From NCBI GenBank assembly GCA_024362935.1, contig JANCRA010000028.1, forward strand, positions 6,320,476 through 6,384,475: a stretch of DNA of 64,000 nucleotides, in the 5' to 3' direction. This stretch comes from Setophaga petechia. Its lineage: Eukaryota; Chordata; Aves; Passeriformes; Parulidae. Below the pieces are notes generated by a model. The model was not told the DNA's origin and did not search any database. It saw nothing but the letters and a program-made list of their open reading frames with translations. Both the position numbers and the translations under genes were made by a program. Positions 41,125-50,062 of the stretch are shown here, one piece after another; position 1 is the stretch's first letter; every line of letters starts with the position of its first letter.

Positions 41125-43065
41125 GGGGGTGAGATGCTCAGCTGGGCTTTTGCACTACAACCTCCTCTTCAACCTTTCCTTCTGAGCAGGTTTGCACCTC
41201 AGAGCTCACAGATACGGTTTTGGTGACTTGTAGAAAGAAATCTTCCATCATTCCCTGCCTCCCTGTCCTGCTCCTCACCCTGCTGACAGCTCCCAGCAGT
41301 GGTGGCCCCAAGGGAAAGGCTTTGCATGAAGCTGAGGTGGATGGAGTGACTCCCACACACCCTGGCCAGGCAGAAATGTTGTCCCTCACCATGAAAAGGT
41401 CAAGACAGAACTGGAACCATCAAGCTGAGCAATGGTGAAAGGCCTCTGACAACCTTCCTGTTGCAGGAGGGGTTTTGGCTCAGATCTTTCTGCCTTGGCA
41501 TCTTCACAGACCAAAAAAAGAAGGCAGAGAAAATCATCTTGTGCATGCAGGGCTGAATCTGCAGCCTTTGGATCGAGGGCTCCTCATCCCTGCAGCTGCA
41601 AAGAGAGGGGTCAAGGTCGAGTCATCTCCCTTGATTCTCCTGGAAAGGGAGCAGGACTTTGGGCAATAACAGCCTTTTCCAGACTTCCTTAAAAGCCAAA
41701 TGCCAAGTGTTTCAAGAGCCTGAAACTGGGCCTGGGTTTGTGTGTAAACCTTGGGAGCTCTGGCATCAGGCAGAGCCGGAGGTGAGACTTTGTTGGCTTG
41801 GAAAGGCTCCTGCAGAGCAGTGCCAAGAAGTCTTGGCACGTTCTTTTCATGGGGAAGAGCAATGATTTCAACTCAGATGTAACTGTCCAGTCATGAGCTG
41901 GAGTGGCCCAGCTTGGGGAAAGGTGAAAGAGCTGGAAAGAGCAGAGGGTCCGTGGCAGACCCAGTTTCCTGCTTCTTCCTTTGGCTTCTGCTCCTTGCCC
42001 TGGCACTCTCAGACACCCCTGTTTGTGTTGAGTGAGTCTCCAGCTTTGAGCCTCGGTGCCAAGGCACTCCAAGGTTTACTTATCTTACCATCATCTTCCT
42101 TCCAGTCAATAAAATAGACTTCAAACCTTTGAAGTAGTGGCTTTCAATGCACTTCAGTTGACTTTTCAAAGAGAGCGTGCCACATCACTTCTCAGCTTGT
42201 TTTCTTTTTCTTTTTTTTTTTTACAGTTATGTAAATTCAGGGAGGCCAGACAGTAAATGGAGGGAGATTAAAAAGTTCCACGAGGCAAATCAGGGTGTGA
42301 ACTTGCAGAGCATCAGCTAATTTGCCATAACTGCCCATGTGTGTGCTCCTACCCCATCCCTTCAGCTGCAGCACTCACCTCTCATCTCCTCAGGGCCCTG
42401 AGGATCCACATGAGCAGTTACCCTGGTCCCATGGATGTGCAGCAAGTTACAGCCTATCTCACCCCAAGGTGATTTATTCATCTGTCTGTATCCTCAGTAA
42501 TCAAGCCCCCATCTTATGGAAAGATTGCCTCTCATTTATTTATGTCTGGCCTTATAACTTCAAACTAAGTTGCTAGTATGTCTTAATTTTCTCCATCTGT
42601 GAAAACAGATGCTGTTTATTTTGGATGATTTGCCAAGGGAGCCCAGTTGCTGGGGCTTGTTCCAGGAGTCAGAGTTGCTGTTGCTGTGTGGCAGCTCTGG
42701 GCTCCTGGCTCTGGGGCTCTCCTGATGAGCCCCTGCATCTGCCAGGCTCTGCCCACCAGCCTGGGCACTGGGGCTCCAGGAATGTTCTCTTCAATAATCA
42801 CTTCAAGGGTTTAACCTGCAGCTTTGGAATGGCAGAGGACTGACTGGGCTGTTCACAAATGTAAGACTCGTGTCAATGTTTTATTCTCATTTTGGGTTTT
42901 GTTTCTTCACTGTGTGTCCCACCACATGGCCTGTCCATACAGGTCCTTGATGTTATTTCCAGAAATATTCATCCCCCCCTTGGGCACACAGAATTCCCAG
43001 AAAAAGCATTTCTCTAGAGCATCTTCTTTCCTCTTTCTGAGGATTCATTCAGTGTTTGGCAGGGT

Positions 43066-43215
43066 ATCACAGAATTATTAAATGGTTTGGGTTGGAAAGG
43101 AGCTTTTACCATCACCAAGCCCAACCCCTTGCCATGGGCAGGCACAACTCCCAGTGGACCAGGTTGCTCAGAGCCCCTTCCAGCCCTGAGCACTCCCAGG
43201 AATGGGAATTGTCCA
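43066..43215 (-). mobile_element. CR1 fragment, minus orientation
   Basis: tcacagaattattaaatgg, tttgggttggaaaggagc and ccttgccatgggcaggc. Confidence 0.85.
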
Positions 43216-43812
43216 GTCCCAGCTTCTGATTTTCTGTGCATCAGAAAGGGGAACCAGCCCTGCCTGTGCCAGGGTGGCACCAGAGCTTCTGCCAGAGTGG
43301 GGCTGCCCCGTCCCTGCACTTCTGCTCTGCTCTTCACAAGGCCATGGCAATGCCAGGCCTGGCTTTTTAAACCCCACAGCTGGCAGAGTTTGAGGCTAAA
43401 GATCCTTGCTTTAAAACCCATTTTCCCCAGGACTTCACCTTCTTTGTCCCATTACCTTCTGCAGTTGCTCTTCTCTTCTCTTTGAGGTATTTGCACATCT
43501 GAGGGGTCAGAGCAGGGCTCAGCAGCTCGGGGAGCACAAAGGCAAATTCCTTTTGCTGGATCCAGTGCCTGAGCTGCCCTGCTCTGGCAGAGCCCTGCTC
43601 CTGCTGCTGCAGGTGAGGAGTTGCTGGCACAGAAGTGCTGAGCCCGCGGGTGGCCACGGCCCTGGTGAAAAGGGAAAGTTATGATTAAAATAAAAACCCA
43701 AAAAACCAACTGTGAGGAGTGACACTGACAGGGAGATGAGAGGGAAGCTCTGTGTGTTTGGTTTCAGTGTCAGACATGGTTCCAGCCTTTTCTGCTTCCA
43801 GGGATGGTTTCA

Positions 43813-43980
43813 TGGGCAAGGGCGAGGAAAGGAGAAAGGAAAGGAGAAAGGAAAGGAAAGGAAAGGAAAGGAAAGGAAAGGAAAGGAAAGGAAAGGAAAG
43901 GAAAGGAAAGGAAAGGAAAGGAGAAAGGAAAGGAGAAAGGAGAAAGGAGAAAGAAAAGGAGAAAGGAAAGGAATCCCTTT
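43813..43980. repeat. Purine-only GGAAA-type microsatellite
   Basis: About 160 bases of A and G on the + strand with almost no interruption, mainly the pentamer ggaaa with ggagaaa variants at both ends. It is a mirror-repeat sequence. Confidence 0.97.
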
Positions 43981-44635
43981 AAAACTGAGAGCTTTGGTGA
44001 CCCTTTTTTCCTCTTAAACTGAAAAAACTCAGTCCCTGTAACTCAGAAGCCAAAAGAATCATTTCAGAGAGAGGGGCAGGAGCTGGGTCTCCTCCTGCAG
44101 GCTCCAAAGCTCAGCTCTGAAGAGGATTTTTGGGCAGGGTGGGAGACTGGGGAACAATTCCTGCCCCAGGTAAGCTCCTGGTGGGGTGGACCTTGGGCAG
44201 GATGCTCAGCAGTTCCTCCTGCAGAATTGGCCCCCCAGCCCATGTTTGGCCAGCAATAGCTTCCCAATTACATTTTCATGCAATTTTAAAAGACAGCCGA
44301 TTGAATAATTAACCATAGGGAAGAGGTTTTCTCCTTTCCAAATCTTGTTGATGCAAATATTTTGCATCAGGCCACCCATGTTTTGGAGCAGGCAGGGATT
44401 CCCCATTCCTGGAGAAACACTGACCTCCAGTGGGATGTGCCTTTAGCACAACCACTGCTCCATCCCGAGTCTCTTCTTGGGGGCTCTAAAATGTAAATAT
44501 GCTGAGGGGGAAAAAATAAATCCATGTGCTGTGTTCAAAGCAAGAGCCACCTCCCTTTCCCTGCAGTGAGGCTTGGTGCTTCTGAATAACATGGGAGGGG
44601 GAATGGCTTTAAAGTGAAAGAAGTTTATCCAATCT

Positions 44636-44852
44636 AAGTTTAGATTGGAAATTGGGAAGGAACTGTTCCCTGTGAGGGTGGGGAGGCCCAGAGCAGCTGG
44701 GGCTGCCCCTGGATCCCTGGCAGTGCCCAGGGCCAGGCTGGACAGGGCTGGGAGCAGCCTGGGACAGTGGGAGGTGTCCCTGCCATGGCAGGGGGTGGAA
44801 TGAAAGGGGTTTTAAGTTTGTTCCCAACCCAAACCACTCTGAGATTCCATTA
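44636..44852 (+). mobile_element. CR1 LINE 3' end
   Basis: gttccctgtgagggtgggga, ccaggctggacagggctggg and ccaacccaaaccactctga. Confidence 0.92.
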
Positions 44853-46178
44853 TACCAACACAGTAATTGTCTTTCTTATTGTTTAGGTTGAAAAATACCT
44901 TTAAGATCATCCTTACTCCATCACTGCCATGTCCCCAAGTGCCACATCTACCAGAAAAAGGGGAATTTGCACCAGCCAAGACCCTGATTCCTGGGAAAGC
45001 AGTGTCCCTTTGGGCATCACTGTGAGGCTCCATCACTGCTGCTCTTATTCCAGCCCTGTGGCCAGGGCATCCCTCCCTGTGCAAGGAGCTCCCTCCACAG
45101 CTGGTTTCTGGGTGTGTGGAGCATTTCCCAGCCTGGCAGGACTGGGAGGGCTGGAATTGAGCTGTTGCACCCCTTGTCTGAAAGCTCAGAGAGGACAGGA
45201 GCCCTGAGGACAGCCTGCCCTTGCTGCTCCCCAGGCAACCCCTGCACCTCTTGTTCCCTGGCTGTTGATAAATGAGGATTTTTTTTTTTTTTTTTTTTTT
45301 TTTTGCCTTGCAGCTGTCTGGAAATTAGGGGAATAATTACAACAGAATTATCGGGGAGGGACTGGAACAGATGGGACCTGAGCTCTGACCCCCCTGGAAA
45401 TCCAGGCACAGAGGGATGGATCCTGCATCCCCAGAGTGGAGGAGCTGGCAGTGCAAAGCACCAGCTCTGAACCTGGAGCTGAGCAGGTTTGCCAGCAGGG
45501 AGAGGCCCAGACACTGCTGGCAGCCAGGGGGAAAGGTGAACCAGGTCGAGTTCTGCTGCAGGACAGCTTTGGGATGGATTTGCCAATGGAACACGGGGCC
45601 TGCCCTGCGGGGCTGCTCCCGTGGCTGCAGCTTCACTGCTCCACATCTGGGCTCATCTGGGGTTATGTGAGGGGAACAAGAGGTTTTTGTTTTGCTCCTG
45701 GAGCATTCCAGCAGTGCCTGTTGTGGTTTAGGGTGTGGGTTTTACTCTGGGGGGCGGCTGGGAGGAGAGAGGGATCCTTTGTACAAACTTGGCAGGGTGG
45801 GAACGCCGAGCCCAGCCCGTGCCCGGGGCAGGACTGATCCCCCCCGAGCCCCTCCTGGGGTGTCCCCACCCTGCCCCAGGCCCCTGCTCCACCATCTGCC
45901 CTGCGAGAGCCTCTCCCAGCCCCACAGCCAGGGCAGCCTCTTCCATCCCCTTTCCTGTGCATGACCTGGGATCAGCTCATGGGCTCAGCTCTCCTCTCCA
46001 GTGCCCCCACTCTGCCCCCCAGGATGCTGCCAGGGCACCAGAAATACCTGGGTGATGCCTTTGAAGCAGCTGTGCCAGTGCTGGCAGCCACCTCTAGCAC
46101 TGAGGGGTGGCACTGGGGCTGTGCCCGCCCTGGGCATCCCCAGATTAAATTAACAGCATCACACTACCCCAGACACAC

Positions 46179-46330
46179 ATTAAAAATGCTACTGAATGCC
46201 TTCATTTCGTGACAAATGTGCATTTTCTCATTTTGAAGCATCTGACAGGTTGTTCCACAGGATGAAAAGGTTCATGGTTTAACACTTTTTATTTTTCCCC
46301 CTTCTCTTTAATAACTAGTCCAGCTGTTGA
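46179..46330. repeat. 152-bp duplicated block, copy 2
   Basis: Second copy of the block at 37840-37993, about 330 bp upstream of the first CASP-specific exon. It differs by a few substitutions and one-base length changes in T/C runs. It contains no open frame of note. Confidence 0.85.
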
Positions 46331-46657
46331 CGTAGACAAGCCCTACATGCTCACAGCAGCAAAGCCACCACAAGATAGTTCAAAACCTACCCTGTACCTC
46401 ACCCTGCTACCCACAACACCACCCTAGAAAGGTTGAAGGACTTAGAAAACAAGTCCTTTAAAGGCATAACACCCTTAAAAAAATGAAATAAAGCAATAAA
46501 ACTCCAGTGTGAGCAGGGACTGCAGCTGTGGTCCCAGACACGAGGACAGAGCAGGGCGCTGCTCTGAGCTGCCCTGGTGCTCCAGGTGGGCTTTCTCAGC
46601 CCTTTGGTGCCCCCTGGCACGGCTGGGGTGGGTGACAGCCCTGGCTCTGTTTTGCAG

Positions 46658-46794
46658 TGCGCTGTGCCGAGCTGCAGATCCAGCTGACCGAGGCTGTGGC
46701 CAGCCTGGCTGCCCAGAAGGAGCTCGTGGCCAAGCTGGAGCACGACCTGAGCACCATCCAGGCCCTGTCTGCTGTGCCACGCCCCGAGGCAGAG
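46658..46794 (+). CDS. CUX1: CUX1/CASP isoform: first CASP-specific exon (coiled coil)
   Basis: This 137-bp exon encodes RCAELQIQLTEAVASLAAQ, KELVAKLEHDLSTIQALS and a linker ending PEAE. Heptad-like spacing of Leu/Ala/Val with charged residues indicates coiled coil, as expected for CASP, a rod-like golgin. Acceptor ttttgcag ends at 46657 and donor gag|gtacc starts at 46795. It begins with two bases completing a codon. The shared upstream exon must therefore donate in phase 1, the same phase as the first CUX1-type exon in this window. It ends in phase 0. This exon and the next are the least conserved of the set, so the call leans on splice fit and position. Confidence 0.88.
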
Positions 46795-47178
46795 GTACCC
46801 CGGCCCTGGGCTGCCTCAGAGCTGGCACAGAGCTCTGAGCATCCCCAGGGGCAGGGGACAGTGCCCACCTCCTCTTGGTCTCAGTTTTTTGGGGGGGCGG
46901 TTGGTTATTATTATTAATATTATTATTATGTTGTTGTTGTTGCCTTAATTACTCCTATATTTATTATTTATTATTTATCATTATTATTAATTATTAATAT
47001 TTATTATAGTAATTATTCGTTCTTAATTGCTACTTTTTATACTATTAATTATTATTAATTGTTATTAATTTCCTTCCTTTTCTTTCTGATAATTCACCCA
47101 GCAGAGATGGGCGCATCTCCACCTCACCATGGTGGAATGGGAGAGTGTTTGCCTCATCTTGTTTTCAGTTTTTGGGGG

Positions 47179-47232
<54 letters not shown>

Positions 47233-47811
47233 TATTATTATAATAATATATAATATTATATATAATATTATAATATTATATTATATGCATAATATATATA
47301 ATATAATATATATTATTATATTATATATATTATATTATATATTATTGTATATATAATATTATATATATTATAATTATATTATATATATTATATATTATTA
47401 TTATTGTTGTTTTGTTGTTGTTATTTTAGTATAATTTCATTATTAGTTATTTTTAAATTAGTATTATTAATCAATTATTAATAGTTATTATAATTATCAA
47501 TTTCTTTTTATAATTTATCATTATTAATAGTTATTATTAATATTAATATTTTCTTTCTGACAATTCTCCCAGCAGAGATGGGTGCCATGGGGAGGTGCTG
47601 GCCTGGGAGGGGGTGTCCCCAGGGGCCCCCAGGGACCCTCCAGCCCTTCCCCTTCCCTGGGCTGGGGTTTGAGGTGGAGCCGCAGCCCCTCACCCCTGCA
47701 GAGACCCTGCCCAGCAGGGACGAGGCTGCTGAGGGTCCAGGAGGGGCTGCTCTGCCCAGGCCCCTTTTGGGGGGTGGGAAATGTTGAATTTCTCCCGTTT
47801 GTGCTGCCCAG
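46795..47811 (+). other. CUX1: CASP intron with duplicated AT-rich blocks
   Basis: A 1-kb intron in which 46903-47075 and 47178-47565 are almost pure A/T, including an (AAT)n run at 47178-47236 and long TA palindromes. Each AT block is bracketed by the same sequences (tcagttttt-ggggg before, ttctttctga-aattc-cccagcagagatggg after). The AT block was therefore duplicated as a unit (46881-47113 and 47165-47584). Confidence 0.8.
46903..47565. repeat. AT-rich block including (AAT)n
   Basis: Almost pure A/T apart from a short GC-normal spacer at 47,080-47,177. It contains (AAT)n at 47178-47236 and many overlapping TA-rich palindromes at 47,237-47,405. Confidence 0.93.
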
Positions 47812-47878
47812 GGTGCCCCAACCCCCGGGCTGGAGAGGATCCCCGAGCCCATCAAGGAGGCCACGGCGCAGTTCTACG
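47812..47878 (+). CDS. CUX1: CUX1/CASP isoform exon: PEPIKEATAQFY segment
   Basis: This 67-bp exon encodes GAPTPGLERIPEPIKEATA then QFY. The PEPIKEAT block is characteristic of CASP. It marks the end of the coiled-coil section before the short disordered spacer. Acceptor gctgcccag ends at 47811 and donor g|gtgagg starts at 47879. It starts in phase 0 and ends in phase 1, matching its neighbours exactly. The N-terminal half (GAPTPGLERI) is divergent. Confidence 0.93.
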
Positions 47879-49181
47879 GTGAGGGGGGAGCCAGGCTGGG
47901 CTGGGCCCTGTAGGGGGACAGAATACAAGGAAATAAAGATGGTGTAGAAAGCAATCTCACCCCTACGGAGCTGCAGCTGGGCCAGTTAGCAAAGATTAGG
48001 AGCAGGCCTGACTTGAACAGGCCACAGCTGTGACCAGTGAGAAGAAGATGCTATAAAAGAGTGGGGTGGCAGTTGGGAAGGGAACTGGGGTTGGTGGCTG
48101 CTTGGTGAAAGAGTCAGAGCTCTGAGGAGCTGCCCATGAGGAGCACCAAGGAGGTGTGAGGCCCTTGCAATAAGGAAACAGCAGCATGGAACCTTTATGA
48201 TATAATGACAACAGGGACACCTCTCCAGGGATGGCAGCTCCTGAGCCTCCCTGCGCAGGGTGGCTCCCACTGGGACATTCTCCATGCTGGGCAGGGTTTG
48301 CCCACCTTTGTGTCCTCCAGGGGTGCAGCAGGCACGAGCCAGGCCCAGGCTGAGCCCAACACCCTGAGCTCTGTGCTCCTGCTCTTCCCACACCAAACCC
48401 CTCCAGGGCCAGAGTGAAACATTTCCTGTACATCAGCCCCTGCGCTGAGGTCTGCAGGAGAAAATGAATCAAAAAAAAAAACAAAACTCCTTGCTTCTCT
48501 GGGGGGAAAAAAATTCCTTTCCTTTTTTTCCTATTTTTTGCTTGGTTTTTTTTTGTTTGTTTTGAAAACACAAGATAAACATTATCACAGCAACAGTCCC
48601 ACCAAGCTAAACAACCTGCAGCCACCCATCCTGCTCTGTGAATAACTGCTCAGTGCAGCTGGTTGAGTCATGGCCTTGGGGACACATTTCTGCTTGGCTG
48701 TGAATGTCACTGCCAGGAAGGAAGAGCAGGGAGGGATGGCCACAGCCCCCCAGGCACCCACAGAGCCACATCAAGGGGGAAAACCCATGTGAAAAACCCG
48801 AAAAATGGGGTCCTGGGCATAGCAAGCTGGTGGTGGATGAGGGCTCAGGGTAGGAGAGAGAGGATTGTGGCTCTGGGGTTTTATTTTAATGCTGCAGAGG
48901 CCAGAGGAGAGAGTCTGGCAGGGATGGGGAGGGTTGGAGTCAGGGAAAGGCAGCCATGGATTGCACCAAACAATGCAATTGGTTTTCCTGTCCACTTTGA
49001 GGACGAGTCCTCAAAAATAAATTTAAAAAAATAATATATAGATAAATAGCAGTGCATGTTGTAATAACTGGGGTTGATTTGGGTGCCCCCACGGTCCCAC
49101 AGCAGGAGGACCTTGTGCACACCCCTGGGGTGGATGGTGGGCATCTGCCAGGTCGTGTCTCACACCAAACCTCATCCACAG
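47879..49181 (+). other. CUX1: CASP intron with family B LTR
   Basis: This 1.3-kb intron contains the family B LTR-like element at 47909-48213. The remainder (48,214-49,181) is GC-moderate sequence with A-runs at about 48,470 and 49,015. No exon or known repeat was recognised there. The acceptor catccacag ends at 49181. Confidence 0.8.
47909..48213 (+). mobile_element. LTR-like element, family B, with TATA box
   Basis: About 305 bp similar to 51371-51658. Both start tgtaggggga, contain caggccac then gctataaaagagtgg-type core promoter sequence, share aggagctgcc, and end in tataatga-aaca. TGT...ACA ends and a central TATAAAAG are what an LTR would show. The TATA lies on the + strand, so sense would be the same as CASP. 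I could not find a target-site duplication. It starts 30 bp after a CASP exon donor. Confidence 0.6.
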
Positions 49182-49294
49182 GTGCCCCTGCACCCCCTTG
49201 CACCCCATTCCCTGAGGGCCAGGTGGACTCGCTGCTCTCCATCATCTCCAGCCAGAGGGAACGCTTCAGGGCCAAGAACCAGGAGCTGGAGGGG
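49182..49294 (+). CDS. CUX1: CUX1/CASP isoform exon: QVDSLLSIISSQRERF coiled coil
   Basis: This 113-bp exon encodes a short Pro-rich spacer (APAPPCTPFPEG) followed by the strongly conserved QVDSLLSIISSQRERFRAKN and QELEG. It restarts the coiled coil near the membrane. The split Gly codon with the previous exon (G|GT) gives QFYGAP. Donor ggg|gtgagg starts at 49295 in phase 0. Near-identity to vertebrate CASP in the QVDSLL block makes the call firm. Confidence 0.96.
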
Positions 49295-49945
49295 GTGAGG
49301 AGCCTGCTGGGGGGCTGGGGGGCTGCAGGGGCCCAGCCTGGGCCCAGCCTGGGCTGGGTGCTCTGCCTGTGCCAGCAAAAGGAAAACACATCCTGCTGTG
49401 GGCAGGAGCAAACCCTGCTGCTGCAGCTCCAGGACAGCTCCAAACCCCTCTGTCCCTGTGTCCCTCTGTCCCTCTGTCCCTGTGCAAAGCCTGCCCCAGC
49501 CCTTCCCTGCTGCTGCAGCTCCAGGACAGCTCCAAACCCCTCTGTCCCTGTGTCCCTGTGGTGTCCCTGTGCTCCTGGCGCAGTGTTTGAGGGTGCCATG
49601 AAAAAAACACATCGAGAACACATTCTGGGGTAATTAATTGAACTAGAGCACAAAATAAATAACCTTTTCCAAGCTGTCTGGTTGTGCCTGCACCTCCTGT
49701 GGCAGCCACAGCCCATCCCAAAGCCCTCCTCGGCCACCTTGGCTACCCCAGCCCTTTTTGGGCAGGACTGGGACCCCCCTCCTGCCACACTGGGACAGTT
49801 TTAATTAAGGGAGCAGTTTGAGTTCAAAGCCAGGGGGGTTTAATTGTGGGGTGAAGGGGACAGAGCCCTGTCAGGATGGCCCAGATCCCCCTGTCAGGAT
49901 GGCATTGTCCCCCTGTCAGGGTGCCATTGTCCCCCTCCCCTGCAG
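49295..49945 (+). other. CUX1: CASP intron with a 92-bp tandem duplication
   Basis: The only structure in this 651-bp intron is a direct repeat beginning ctgctgctgcagctccagg at 49415 and again at 49507 (period 92), containing runs of ctgtccct. The rest shows no gene or known repeat. Confidence 0.8.
49415..49590. repeat. 92-bp direct duplication with CTGTCCCT runs
   Basis: The second copy starts at 49507. The shared core is ctgctgctgcagctccagg, acagctccaaacccctct and gtccctgtgtccct. Confidence 0.85.
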
Positions 49946-50062
49946 GAGAACAGGATGCTGCAGCACACGGTGCACGCCCTGCAGAGCGAGCTGGACACCC
50001 TCAGAGCTGACAACATCAAGCTCTACGAGAAGATCAAGTTCCTGCAGAGCTACCCTGGCCGG
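49946..50062 (+). CDS. CUX1: CUX1/CASP isoform exon: membrane-proximal coiled coil
   Basis: This 117-bp exon is exactly 39 codons in phase 0-0. It encodes ENRMLQHTVHALQSELDTL, RADNIKLYEKIKFLQSYP and GR. The Leu heptads and the ADNIKLYEKIKFLQSY block are diagnostic of CASP and related to the membrane-proximal region of yeast Coy1. Acceptor ccctgcag ends at 49945 and donor cgg|gtgagtg starts at 50063. Confidence 0.97.

Larger units (their letters stand above)
36861..46657 (+). other. CUX1: Non-coding interval between the CUX1 3' end and the CASP-specific exons
   Basis: For the CASP transcript this is the end of a very long intron; for the CUX1 transcript it is downstream flank. No exon is supported in it. 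It holds two family A LTRs (39242-39616, 40741-41124), CR1 fragments (39631-39890, 43066-43215, 44636-44852), a purine-only microsatellite (43813-43980), a T-run (45280-45304) and two copies of a 152-bp block (37840-37993 and 46179-46330). The sequence becomes visibly more GC-rich after about 39 kb. Confidence 0.8.

Noticed and set aside
43712..44017. Lys/Glu/Arg-rich open frames
   Set aside because: They are translations of the purine microsatellite.
49052..49633. 193-codon frame around a CASP exon
   Set aside because: Only 49182-49294 is supported. The rest is intron read-through, including the 92-bp duplication.
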